From the NCBI RefSeq assembly GCF_001421705.1, contig NZ_LMKO01000001.1, positions 150,567 to 214,566 of the forward strand: a DNA stretch of 64,000 bases, in the 5' to 3' direction. Within the stretch, counting starts at the first letter, position 1. The number at the start of each line of letters is the position of its first letter. Source of the DNA: Xylophilus sp. Leaf220 (GTDB lineage Bacteria > Pseudomonadota > Gammaproteobacteria > Burkholderiales > Burkholderiaceae_C). Below are positions 56,318-63,979 of this stretch, piece after piece. A model generated the notes under the pieces. That model was not told where the DNA came from. It saw only the letters and a program-made list of their open reading frames with translations, and made no database searches. The position numbers were made by a program, and so were the translations under genes.

Positions 56318-56333
56318 CTGTATGCATGAACAG
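56318..56333. promoter_or_regulatory. Orphan LexA box
   Basis: CTGTATGCATGAACAG, a perfect CTGT-N8-ACAG palindrome, with no SOS gene starting next to it. yedK ends at 56461 pointing towards it. It looks like a leftover promoter. Confidence 0.75.
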
Positions 56334-56460
56334 TATTGCGAGCCGCATTCCTTGGTGACAACCATAGACTTTGCGGAGCGCTTTTCGCAGTCGAATCGGC
56401 TTGGCAAGCCGTAGGACAACAGCGCGCGCAATGGGAACTTTTAAGGCCCGGCGCCCCGCT

Positions 56461-57120
56461 CTAGCCTGTGGATTTCGATGTTCGCAGCTCTGCGGTCGCG
56501 ACCAGCCGGTCGGCCGGAAACTGCCGCATGAATTCCATGCTGCTGCCTGCCGGCGCATCCAGCCAGTCGCTGTAGAGCCCGCGCGGCAGGATCACCACCA
56601 TCCGCTTCTCATCGCCCGGCTTGTGATAGTTGCGCATGAGCTCGTGCTCATCGGCGTTGACGGTCAGCATCGTCATGCTGTGCATGTTGAGCGCCGCGTT
56701 CCAATCCCACAGCCCGGCAATCCCAAGATCGACACCGTCGGTCCGCTCGATCCGCGTCGGCACGGCCTTGCCCGATCGCCAGTCCGGCTCGTAGATGGCC
56801 GCGGCCGGGATGATGCAGTGCTGCGCGCGCTTCCACGCATCGCGGAAGCTGGGTTTCTCGGCCGCCGTCTCGCTTCGCGCGTTGTAGGTGCGCTTGGCCA
56901 AGCTCTCATCCTTGGCCCAATGCGGCAGCAGCCCGAATGTGCCGGTGACCGCTTCCATGGGCCCCACCGCTTCGTCGCCAGCGTCGGCCGCCCGCGGCCG
57001 CCGTAGGAACGGGCCGGCGTATCCGGGCCACAGGTCTGCCTTCGTCCAATCTGCTGGCGGCTCGGCGGACCAGCGCTCGAGGAACAGGGCTTTCTCAGGG
57101 GGTCTGTAGTGGGCGCACAT
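56461..57120 (-). CDS. yedK: SOS response-associated peptidase (SRAP/YedK)
   Basis: 219 aa. Cys2 directly after Met (MCAHYRPPEKALFL) forms the thiazolidine crosslink with abasic sites in single-stranded DNA. Other family residues: FGLLPHWAKD, TYNARSETAAEKPSFRDAWKRAQHCIIPAAAIYEPDW (Asn and Glu), and ADEHELMRNYHKPGDEKRMVVIL (His). Often in SOS or phage neighbourhoods, as here. No LexA box lies directly at its own start; a GTTAG-CATA-CTAAC palindrome does (57165-57178). Confidence 0.95.
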   Translation of the reverse strand: MCAHYRPPEKALFLERWSAEPPADWTKADLWPGYAGPFLRRPRAADAGDEAVGPMEAVTGTFGLLPHWAKDESLAKRTYNARSETAAEKPSFRDAWKRAQHCIIPAAAIYEPDWRSGKAVPTRIERTDGVDLGIAGLWDWNAALNMHSMTMLTVNADEHELMRNYHKPGDEKRMVVILPRGLYSDWLDAPAGSSMEFMRQFPADRLVATAELRTSKSTG

Positions 57121-57164
57121 GCATCCATTGTGTGCGCCAAGCTACGCCGGGCGGTATCACCTTG

Positions 57165-57178
57165 GTTAGCATACTAAC
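57165..57178. promoter_or_regulatory. Palindrome between yedK and the DUF7668-like gene
   Basis: GTTAGCATACTAAC, 5-base arms around CATA, in the 93-base divergent promoter region. Candidate operator for a small helix-turn-helix repressor. Confidence 0.45.
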
Positions 57179-57213
57179 GAACGACCACGCCAACCCCTGC
57201 CGAACGGATCCAC

Positions 57214-57606
57214 ATGTCAGCATCCATCAGCCCCGAAGTCCTGCCCGTCAAGGACGAGGACTATCCCCGTGCCGTGCCGACCGCTTGGCGACCCCTTCTG
57301 ACGGACGTGGTTCGCTGCCTCGTCGCAGGCGACTACGGCCTGATCGCGGGCGGGGCTGGTGTCGATCCACTCCCTCCCGATGTGCGCGCCGACATCCGGG
57401 ACGCGATCGAGAGCTATGGCACCTTGCTGGTGGAGCTACCCGAGAGGGCTTGGGAACGTGCAACGGCGCAGTGGTACAGCAACCACTGGGTCGTCTGCGT
57501 CGACCTGTGGTCCGATACTGGCCCCACCGAGCTGGTGCTGGCTGGCCGAATCGTCGAGACGGACACAGGGCCGAAGTTCACGGTGTACTTGGTGCACATC
57601 CCATAA
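57214..57606 (+). CDS. Small protein, DUF7668-like
   Basis: 130 aa soluble alpha/beta protein: LTDVVRCLVAGDYGLIAGGAG, LPPDVRADIRDAIESYGTLLVELPERAWE, and a beta C-terminal half WVVCVDLWSDTGPTELVLAGRIVETDTGPKFTVYLVHI. The VVxLWSxxGPTELxLxxxI pattern recalls DUF7668, an uncharacterised, often immunity-like family, but this is from memory and not certain. In the accessory region beside yedK, opposite strand. Confidence 0.55.
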   Translation: MSASISPEVLPVKDEDYPRAVPTAWRPLLTDVVRCLVAGDYGLIAGGAGVDPLPPDVRADIRDAIESYGTLLVELPERAWERATAQWYSNHWVVCVDLWSDTGPTELVLAGRIVETDTGPKFTVYLVHIP

Positions 57607-57730
57607 CCGTCGATCCCGCGAGCTGCACGTGCCGCTCGTCGGATGCCGGGCCCCGCAGGCGACCCGGGTGGAATGCAGCAGCCTCGGCGCGTAAAGCCGA
57701 TTTGATCCGGGCGCCATTGTGCACCAAGCA

Positions 57731-57746
57731 CTGTATGCTTAACCAG
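57731..57746. promoter_or_regulatory. LexA box of the SOS cassette
   Basis: CTGTATGCTTAACCAG, CTG-N10-CAG, 49 bases before the 104-aa ORF that leads umuD and umuC. Confidence 0.8.
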
Positions 57747-57794
57747 TAGTTCAACCCGGCCGCAAATTCTGTCGGCCCCTCTACTGGAGCAGCC

Positions 57795-58109
57795 ATGCAC
57801 ACCGCCATCGACGCACCCACCGCCTTCTCGGTCAACCTCTGCGACTTCCCGGAACTGCCGGCCAACATCCGTCTCGACGCGGAATCGCGTTATGCCAAGG
57901 CGCTGGAGCGTGCCCTGGGCGGCGCCGAGGCGGTCGCCCAGGCCTACGGCGCGTACTGCTACGCCGCGGACGGCGACGAGAGCGACGCGACTCCCGAGGA
58001 CAAGGCCCAGGCCCTGCGCTGGGTCAAGGCCGTGGAGCTGGCACGGCAGGCGGGCTTTCGCGGCCTGAGCGAAGGCGATGGCGCCTACTTCGAAGTGCGG
58101 CTCGGATAG
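57795..58109 (+). CDS. Hypothetical protein leading the umuDC cassette
   Basis: 104 aa, no family recognised. Residues 1-30 include a hydrophilic FSVNLCDFPELPANIRLDAE, then helices (SRYAKALERALGGAEAVAQAYGAYCYA; PEDKAQALRWVKAVELARQAGFRGL). It lies behind a LexA box and 41 bases before umuD, so it is probably SOS-induced with it. Could modulate the polymerase; unproven. Confidence 0.7.
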   Translation: MHTAIDAPTAFSVNLCDFPELPANIRLDAESRYAKALERALGGAEAVAQAYGAYCYAADGDESDATPEDKAQALRWVKAVELARQAGFRGLSEGDGAYFEVRLG

Positions 58110-58150
58110 CAGCTGTTCTCCTCGTCTGCCCACGCTGCGCCTCTCCCGCC

Positions 58151-58570
58151 ATGACCCCGATCCCCTACACCCCCGGCTGCATCACCGCCTTCCACGTCCT
58201 GCACACGGTGCAGGCCGGCTTCGCTTCCCCGGCCGAGGACCACGCCACCAAACGCATCGACGTGCTCGAACACATCGTGCGGCACCCGCAGGCGACCTTC
58301 CAGTTCAAGGTGCGAGGGGAATCGATGCGCGACGCCGGCATCTTCGACGGCGACATGCTGATCGTGGACAAGGCGATCCGTCCGAAGTCGGGGCATGTGG
58401 TGCTGGCGGTGCTGGACAACGAATTCACGGTCAAGACGTATTGGGAGCGCGCCGGCCGGGTCCGGCTCAAGGCGTCGAACCCGACCTATCCCGACATCGT
58501 CCCCAAGGACGGCCAGATCCTCGAGGTGTTCGGGGTGGTAGTCGCCTGCTTCAAGATCTTCCCGAAGTGA
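58151..58570 (+). CDS. umuD: UmuD-type SOS mutagenesis protease subunit
   Basis: 139 aa. Cleavage site in VQAGFASPAED (Ala-Gly), nucleophile Ser in RGESMRDAG, Lys in EFTVKTYWE. RecA-stimulated self-cleavage gives UmuD', which joins UmuC as DNA polymerase V. Length equals E. coli UmuD. Ends 6 bases before umuC. Confidence 0.94.
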   Translation: MTPIPYTPGCITAFHVLHTVQAGFASPAEDHATKRIDVLEHIVRHPQATFQFKVRGESMRDAGIFDGDMLIVDKAIRPKSGHVVLAVLDNEFTVKTYWERAGRVRLKASNPTYPDIVPKDGQILEVFGVVVACFKIFPK

Positions 58571-58576
58571 TGCGCG

Positions 58577-59884
58577 GTGGGCCGCCTTCCCCCGCTGTTC
58601 GCGCTGGTCGACGGCAATAACTTTTACGTCAGCTGCGAGCGGGTGTTTCGCCCCGACCTGCGGGGCATTCCGGTGGTGGTGCTGTCGAACAACGACGGCT
58701 GTGCGGTGGCCCGCAGCAACGAGGCCAAGGCCCTCGGCATCAAGATGGGCGCACCCTGGTTCAAGATCCGCGAGCTGCTGGGCGACCAGGTCGTGGCGCT
58801 CTCCAGCAACTACGCGCTGTACGCGGACATGAGCGACCGGATGATGACGCTGGCCGCCGGCCTAGGGCCTGCCCAGGAGATCTACAGCATCGACGAGAGC
58901 TTCATCGACCTGACCGGCGTGCCGGGCGACCTTGTCGACCGGGCGCGGCGCACCCGTGAGCGGATCCTGACCTGGACCGGGCTGCCGACCGGCATCGGCA
59001 TCGGGCGCACGAAGACCCTCGCCAAGCTGGCCAACCACGTCGCCAAGACCGCCGAGCGCAAGCCGGGCAGCTATCCCGCCGACCTGGCCCAGGTCTGCAA
59101 CCTGGCGGCGCTGCCGGCCTCGGACCTGGACGCGGTGCTGGCGGCCACGGCCGTGGGCGACATCTGGGGCGTCGGCCGGCGTATCGGCGCGAAGCTGGTG
59201 GAAGGCGGCATCCTGACCGCGCTCGACCTGGCCCGGATGGACCCGGCCGTGATCCGCAATGGCTGGAGCGTGGTGCTGGAGCGCACGGTGCGGGAGCTGC
59301 AGGGCATCAGCTGCGTCGACCTCGAGGACTTGCCGCCTGCAAAGAAAGAGATCGCCTGCACCCGCAGCTTTGGCCGGCCAGTGAGCGAGCTGCCCGAGCT
59401 GATCGAGGCGGTGAGCACGCACGCAAGCCGCGCGGCGGAGAAGCTGCGGATGCAAGCCGGGCATGCCTGCAAGGTGCTGGTGTTCGCACACACCAGCCCG
59501 CACCGACCGGGACCTAGCTTCTCCCGCAGCATGGTGGTACCGCTGCGCCGGCCGACGAGCCACACGCCGCTGCTGGTGGAGGCCGCAGTGCGGGGCATCA
59601 CGCGGATCTACGAGCCGGGGTACCAGCTCATCAAGTGCGGGGTGATGCTGCTGGAGCTGCAGCCGGCCAGCCGGGTGCAGCACGAGCTGGATCTGGACGA
59701 GCCGGGCGAGGACAAGGCGCGGCTGATGACGGCGTTGGACACGCTCAATGATCGCTACGGGCGAGGGACGCTGAAGATGGCCAGCACCGGTGCCGGGCCG
59801 AAGAAGGCGTGGGGCATGAAGCACGAGCGCAGGACGCCGGAGTACACCACCCGGTGGGCTGATGTCCCTACCGCGCGGGCGTAG
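58577..59884 (+). CDS. umuC: UmuC-type translesion DNA polymerase V catalytic subunit
   Basis: 435 aa Y-family polymerase. [17 protein letters not shown] (first catalytic Asp), [33 protein letters not shown] (Asp-Glu pair), [20 protein letters not shown] and the helix-hairpin-helix region [16 protein letters not shown]. Start is GTG at 58577. The little-finger domain is present ([27 protein letters not shown]). A typical beta-clamp motif (QLxLF) is not obvious; [11 protein letters not shown] stands at the expected place. Terminator at 59938-59960. Confidence 0.95.
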   Translation: MGRLPPLFALVDGNNFYVSCERVFRPDLRGIPVVVLSNNDGCAVARSNEAKALGIKMGAPWFKIRELLGDQVVALSSNYALYADMSDRMMTLAAGLGPAQEIYSIDESFIDLTGVPGDLVDRARRTRERILTWTGLPTGIGIGRTKTLAKLANHVAKTAERKPGSYPADLAQVCNLAALPASDLDAVLAATAVGDIWGVGRRIGAKLVEGGILTALDLARMDPAVIRNGWSVVLERTVRELQGISCVDLEDLPPAKKEIACTRSFGRPVSELPELIEAVSTHASRAAEKLRMQAGHACKVLVFAHTSPHRPGPSFSRSMVVPLRRPTSHTPLLVEAAVRGITRIYEPGYQLIKCGVMLLELQPASRVQHELDLDEPGEDKARLMTALDTLNDRYGRGTLKMASTGAGPKKAWGMKHERRTPEYTTRWADVPTARA

Positions 59885-59937
59885 CAAGCGGCTCAAGTCT
59901 TCACAGGCGCTAGGCTCCGCATGCAACACCAGGACAA

Positions 59938-59960
59938 AAAAATCCAGTTCTTGGATTTTT
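59938..59960 (+). terminator. Terminator of the umuDC cassette
   Basis: AAAAATCCA / TGGATTTTT around GTTCT, with A/T-rich flanks. Immediately precedes the AT-rich defence genes. Confidence 0.88.
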
Positions 59961-59986
59961 AGGTCATCTGAATGATACATTAGCGC

Positions 59987-61261
59987 ATGCTACTACGCTA
60001 CTCTGTAACCAACTTTCTTTCCTTGCGCGACAAAGCCGACATGAGCTTCGTGGCAGCGCCTTTCAAGGAGCACGCAGAAGCAAAATTAGAATGCCGATTT
60101 ACACCACATGGCGTATTGCCGATCATGGCAGTGTATGGCGCGAACGCTTCTGGCAAATCTAATGCTCTGCGAGCGTTACACTACATCAGACATTTCGTAA
60201 TTACGTCTTTTCGCACCGCAGAACAAGCAGGCACTGGCCGCAAAGCGTTCAGACTTGATGCTGGCAGCGAAGAAGAAAACTCTTTGTTTGAGATTGATTT
60301 TGTTATAGATGATGTGCGCTTTGAGCTAGGCTTCGAGCTTGATGACAAAAAGGTAGTGAGGGAGTGGTTAAACCAGTATCCAAACAAAATTCGTCAAAAG
60401 CTCTACGAAAGAAGCGAACAATTCTTCGAATATGGAAGAGCACTGACAGGACCAAACAAACAAATTGAATCCGTGACATTGCCAAATGTCTTATTTTTGT
60501 CTGCCGCTGCCGCCTCAAAACACCCAATTCTTGAAAAAATAAGCGAGTTTTTCAAGGAAAAGCTTTTCTTTAGATTTTCCAACGGAGTATCACCGGCAGA
60601 GTTTGATGAAATTGGCGAATCTCTGTTCAGAAATGAAGATCTAAAAAATGATGTGGTGAGGCTTCTACGGTTTGCAGACACTGGAATTAGAGACCTCAAA
60701 ATAACTGAGGAAGAAATACCAGCAGATGCAAAGTCAGGCATTGCAAGCCTGGTCGAACTAATTCAAAAATTAGCTGGCCCTGCATTTCCGCCCGAACTTA
60801 AATTCTCTAAGACGCATACTTATAAAATATCTGTCGGCCATGAGTGCGGCGATGATAAAGTAAGGCATTTAAGTTTAGCAACCGAAAGTTTAGGAACTCA
60901 GTATCTGTTGCAGCTATTACCATCACTATTAGTCGCGTTAAATCTAGGTGCCGTTATTATTCTTGACGAAATCACAACAGCCCTCCATACCCTTTTAGCT
61001 AGAAAAATAGTTTCGATGTTCAACAATAAAGCGTTGAACAAGCACGGCGCTCAGCTTATTTTTACCACGCACGACACAAATCTACTATATCCCGGCCTTC
61101 TCCGAAGGGATGAAATTTGGTTTGCCGAAAAGTCATCAGAGGGCGCCACCGTTATATACCCGCTCTCTGATATTAAAACCAAAAATTCAGATAATATTGA
61201 GAAGGGATATGTCGAAGGTAGATTTGGGGCCATACCCTTCGTCAGTGAATTTTCACTGTAA
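59987..61261 (+). CDS. AAA ATPase of a RloA/AbiLi-type defence pair
   Basis: 424 aa. ABC/SMC-like ATPase: Walker A AVYGANASGKSNALRAL near residue 50, C-terminal Walker B AVIILDEITTALHTLLARKI and histidine switch QLIFTTHDTNLLYPG. In this family the Walker B segment usually reads DE.D.SLHP; here the later Asp is Thr and SLHP is ALHT. Strikingly AT-rich against the GC-rich flanks. A -10-like TACATT lies just before the ATG with no room for a long leader. Five bases before rloB. With RloB it matches AbiL/RloAB abortive-infection systems; a PARIS AriA is the alternative, but the partner is RloB-like. Confidence 0.82.
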   Translation: MLLRYSVTNFLSLRDKADMSFVAAPFKEHAEAKLECRFTPHGVLPIMAVYGANASGKSNALRALHYIRHFVITSFRTAEQAGTGRKAFRLDAGSEEENSLFEIDFVIDDVRFELGFELDDKKVVREWLNQYPNKIRQKLYERSEQFFEYGRALTGPNKQIESVTLPNVLFLSAAAASKHPILEKISEFFKEKLFFRFSNGVSPAEFDEIGESLFRNEDLKNDVVRLLRFADTGIRDLKITEEEIPADAKSGIASLVELIQKLAGPAFPPELKFSKTHTYKISVGHECGDDKVRHLSLATESLGTQYLLQLLPSLLVALNLGAVIILDEITTALHTLLARKIVSMFNNKALNKHGAQLIFTTHDTNLLYPGLLRRDEIWFAEKSSEGATVIYPLSDIKTKNSDNIEKGYVEGRFGAIPFVSEFSL

Positions 61262-61266
61262 ATAGC

Positions 61267-61890
61267 ATGTTAAAGCGCCAACCTCCAAAACGTGAATCGC
61301 ATCCGGAAATAGTGATTGTGTGCGAGGGTAAAGTCACAGAGCCAAGATATTTCCTTGACTTAAAAAAGTCATTTAAAAATACTTTGGTTACAATAACCCC
61401 AATTGGAGGTTGCGGCGTGCCTATTTCTGTAGTGGAGCGTGCTATTGACGAAAGACAACAGCGTGTTGCAAATGCAAAACGCAGCAAAAACTCTTTCGCA
61501 AAACGGTTTTTCGTCTGGGCTGTGTTTGACCGTGATGCTCATCCTGTCGGCCAAGTTCCTGCCGCTATGGCATTAGCCGAGGCAAATGGAATCAAAGTAG
61601 CTTTCTCCAATCCATGCTTCGAAGTTTGGGGGCTAATGCATTACAGCGCTTATGCAAAACCCGGCCACCACCACCAAACTCAATCAGAATTAAAAAATAA
61701 GCTCAAGTCTTATTGCCATGAGCATAATCCCATTATCGATCTTGGCGAAATTCAACATTTGTATAATGATGCGGTAAAGAATTCAAAGAAGGCAATGGAA
61801 TCTAGGGCCGAAGAAGGCACCCCAAAAGGGGATCCCTCTACCAATGTTTATGAATTAACCGAGCTAATACGACTTGAAGGAAGAAAATAA
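61267..61890 (+). CDS. RloB/AbiLii family protein (Toprim-like nuclease)
   Basis: 207 aa. N-terminal IVIVCEGKVTEPRYFLDLKK is the RloB hallmark (Toprim Glu), then VWAVFDRDAHP (DxD) and VAFSNPCFEVWGLMHYSAYA, with a conserved His/Lys stretch PGHHHQTQSELKNKLKSY. All match RloB. It is probably the effector of the ATPase next to it, which senses infection. AT-rich, transferred. Converges on the lysis genes with 67 bases between. Confidence 0.84.
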   Translation: MLKRQPPKRESHPEIVIVCEGKVTEPRYFLDLKKSFKNTLVTITPIGGCGVPISVVERAIDERQQRVANAKRSKNSFAKRFFVWAVFDRDAHPVGQVPAAMALAEANGIKVAFSNPCFEVWGLMHYSAYAKPGHHHQTQSELKNKLKSYCHEHNPIIDLGEIQHLYNDAVKNSKKAMESRAEEGTPKGDPSTNVYELTELIRLEGRK

Positions 61891-61957
61891 AAGTCAAACA
61901 ACCTGCCTTGAGAATATGCCTTCGCAGAAATCAATTATCTTCGCACCCCCAAAAGAG

Positions 61958-62488
61958 CTAATTATTTAGTGAAATGTAATCAAGTTCGCATCGGAGCCCT
62001 GCGGCATAGCTTCGATCAAGCGCTTCCGCCAGCTCTCCCGCTCGGCCGTCAGCCCGGCTGAACAGGTCGGCGAACAGATCGAGGGCATCGCCGGCTGGCG
62101 CGCTGCTTGAGCCAGCGGCGGGATCGCCGGCGGCGCCACGGATAGCGGCACGGAGGGCTTCGGATTGCTGGTGCAGGCGCTGGCCAGCAGTGCGAGCATC
62201 AACAAGGTCCCGAGCAGCGCGGGCGAGTTGGGCGGCTTGCGCATCGTCGTTCTCCTTCTGCCGGTCGAGCCGGCGCTGTGTCTCTCGGGCGTTCTGCTCG
62301 GCTTCGGTCAGTGCGCGGCCGCGGGCGGCGGCGTCAGCCGCATCCCAGCGGCTCTGCAGCTGGGCCAGCGCCACGGTGCCGCGGTCGTGCTCCCGGCTGA
62401 CGCCGGCGCGGTAGGAGCCGCCGGCCAGGGCGGCGACTGCCAGGGCCAGGGCGGCCCAGCGGTAGGGTGCGGGGATCAGGCTCAACAT
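61958..62488 (-). CDS. Phage Rz-like spanin (DUF2514 type)
   Basis: 176 aa inner-membrane spanin. One N-terminal membrane helix (WAALALAVAALAGGSYRAGVSREHD), then a long helix (ALAQLQSRWDAADAAARGRALTEAEQNARETQRRLDRQ) for the periplasmic span. The YRAGVxxEHDRG start is typical of DUF2514 proteins. Start overlaps the preceding gene by TGATG. Contains an out-of-frame Rz1 (61966-62244). Confidence 0.82.
   Translation of the reverse strand: MLSLIPAPYRWAALALAVAALAGGSYRAGVSREHDRGTVALAQLQSRWDAADAAARGRALTEAEQNARETQRRLDRQKENDDAQAAQLARAARDLVDARTAGQRLHQQSEALRAAIRGAAGDPAAGSSSAPAGDALDLFADLFSRADGRAGELAEALDRSYAAGLRCELDYISLNN
61966..62244 (-). CDS. Nested Rz1-like outer-membrane spanin lipoprotein
   Basis: 92 aa in another frame entirely inside the Rz gene. 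Lipoprotein signal MRKPPNSPALLGTLLMLALLASACTS with lipobox Cys, then a proline-rich mature region (NPKPSVPLSVAPPAIPPLAQA), both hallmarks of Rz1. Nesting within Rz is known for lambda. Together they would fuse inner and outer membranes at lysis. Confidence 0.78.
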   Translation of the reverse strand: MRKPPNSPALLGTLLMLALLASACTSNPKPSVPLSVAPPAIPPLAQAARQPAMPSICSPTCSAGLTAERESWRKRLIEAMPQGSDANLITFH

Positions 62489-63300
62489 CACGCACCCACA
62501 TGCCGCACGATAGCGGCGATCTCGGCCTTGGCCTCGGCCGACAGAAACAGGTCCTGCGCCGCAGCCGCCTCCGGGTCGCCGCGCCGCGGCAGGCTGGCCG
62601 GCACGATGGTCGGCGGCACGCGCGGGAAGGTCCGGTCCCGCAGCTTGCCGAGCTTGTAACCAAAGCTGATGCGCAGCACCCGGCCACCCAGCGCCAAGCA
62701 GCCGTGGAGGTGGTACAGGCCGCCCTGCTCGAACAGCACCCAGCCCGGCCGGCTCTTCTCGGTGTCGATGTCGCCCCACGCCTGCTTCGGGCCCGTCGGC
62801 CAAGGCTTGCCCAACTGCAGCGAGAGGTTCGTACAGCGGTTGCGGGTCAGCCAGGCGCGCCGAGCTTTCGCGCTGCGCGGATGCTCGCCCGGGCACCAGT
62901 AGCAGAGCGCGCGGGCCTCGGGCGTGTCGAGGAGCGACACAGGCAGAGGGATGCCGGCGCCAGTGCCCTCGGGGTCGATCCACAGGCGCTTGTCGCCGTT
63001 GACGCCCCAGTTGTTGCCGTAGACGCCATCGAGGCGGGCCAGAGATTCAGCCGACCACGACAGGCGGCGCACCAGCAGCGGCACCACCAGGTAGGCGGAC
63101 AGGCCGAAGAGCTTCGGGAGTGCCGCGCGGGCCAGCGCGCCGACGAAGCAGGCACTGGCGCGCAGCTTGTGCACCACCGGCACCGGCAGGCACCACAGCG
63201 CCGTCAGCGGCACCAGCAGCCACAGCAGGAAAAGGGCAAGCAATCCGCCCACGCCCAGCAGCCAGGGCCAGGCGGCAGCTATCAATTCCGCAGCATTCAT
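62488..63300 (-). CDS. Phage protein of unknown function, membrane-anchored
   Basis: 270 aa. N-terminal helix PWLLGVGGLLALFLLWLLVPLTALWCL and a second hydrophobic stretch, then a soluble Trp/Arg-rich domain (LDGVYGNNWGVNGDKRLWID; CYWCPGEHPRSAKARRAWLTRNRC) and GWVLFEQGGLYHLHGCLALGGRVLRISFGYKLGK. The W-rich, YGNNWGVNGD-containing layout recalls DUF7338-type phage proteins seen near lysis genes. Function unknown. Overlaps both neighbours by a few bases. Confidence 0.7.
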   Translation of the reverse strand: MNAAELIAAAWPWLLGVGGLLALFLLWLLVPLTALWCLPVPVVHKLRASACFVGALARAALPKLFGLSAYLVVPLLVRRLSWSAESLARLDGVYGNNWGVNGDKRLWIDPEGTGAGIPLPVSLLDTPEARALCYWCPGEHPRSAKARRAWLTRNRCTNLSLQLGKPWPTGPKQAWGDIDTEKSRPGWVLFEQGGLYHLHGCLALGGRVLRISFGYKLGKLRDRTFPRVPPTIVPASLPRRGDPEAAAAQDLFLSAEAKAEIAAIVRHVGA

Positions 63301-63572
63301 GATCCGCTCCTCGCGCAGTTTTCATACATGCGCACGATGGTTTCGGTGTGGGCCCGGCGCTCCAGTGCGCTTGCGCCGGCGCGCAGGGTAGGCAGCAGGG
63401 GGCAGGCGCGCTGCAGCTCGTGGATTTCCACCAGCCGGCCCACGTCGGCCGATGCGGCCTGGCAGGCCTGAGCTGTCACGTCGGCCTGCGGTTCCGCCGG
63501 CGGCGTCGACGCGCAGCCGGCCTGCAGCATCACGGCGGCCAGGGTGGACAGGGCGAGGTGGGCGCGCTTCAT
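63297..63572 (-). CDS. Small phage-associated lipoprotein
   Basis: 91 aa. Lipobox LQAGC (signal MKRAHLALSTLAAVMLQAGC), then a helical domain with three Cys (ACQAASADVGR; RACPLLPTL; ENCARS). No family recognised. ATGA overlap with both neighbours indicates one operon. Confidence 0.68.
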   Translation of the reverse strand: MKRAHLALSTLAAVMLQAGCASTPPAEPQADVTAQACQAASADVGRLVEIHELQRACPLLPTLRAGASALERRAHTETIVRMYENCARSGS

Positions 63573-63979
63573 CGGGCACCCTCCCCGATCCGGGCGTTGG
63601 CCTTGCCGATCGCGCTGTTGATCGCCTTGCGGTCCTGCTCGATCGCTGCGGCCGGCACGCCGGCGGCCTTGGCCGCCTTGCTGGCCGTCTGGGCGGCTAC
63701 CTGAGCGGTCTCGGCCGCGGTGGCGGCCACACCGGCGGCCTCGGCGGTGGAACCTGCGGCCTGGGCCAGCCGGCCACTGATGGCCTGCAGCGCCATGCGG
63801 TTGGCGTCCTGCAGGCGTTGCAGCTCTTCGAGGTGGTCCTGCCGGTCCTCGATCAGCATGCCGCGCATGCGCTCGGTGCCGGCCCAGTAGCCGAGGCCGG
63901 CTCCGCTGGACAGCAGGGTGGCGAGGATGAAACAGGCTTCGCCCATCTCCCGCCATTTGCGGTAATCAGGTTTTTGCAT
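63569..63979 (-). CDS. Phage protein with one membrane helix and coiled coil
   Basis: 136 aa. Hydrophobic segment ACFILATLLSSGAGLGYWAG near the N-terminus, then a long alanine-rich coiled coil (ISGRLAQAAGSTAEAAGVAATAAETAQVAAQTASKAAKAAG). Holin-like or tape/structural roles are possible. First gene visible of the minus-strand lysis run; upstream lies outside the window. Confidence 0.62.
   Translation of the reverse strand: MQKPDYRKWREMGEACFILATLLSSGAGLGYWAGTERMRGMLIEDRQDHLEELQRLQDANRMALQAISGRLAQAAGSTAEAAGVAATAAETAQVAAQTASKAAKAAGVPAAAIEQDRKAINSAIGKANARIGEGAR

Noticed and set aside
56260..56460. Group I intron in the tRNA-Arg
   Set aside because: No 3' exon with T-arm sequence and no convincing intron core was found within a few hundred bases.
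56271..56558. 95-aa minus-strand frame over the orphan LexA box
   Set aside because: Arg-rich with no family resemblance and it overlaps the 3' end of yedK in another frame; no ribosome binding site. The LexA box would sit inside it.
56222..63979. Integrase or complete prophage in the accessory region
   Set aside because: No recombinase, capsid, portal, terminase or tail gene is visible; only lysis-type genes, so the element is called partial.
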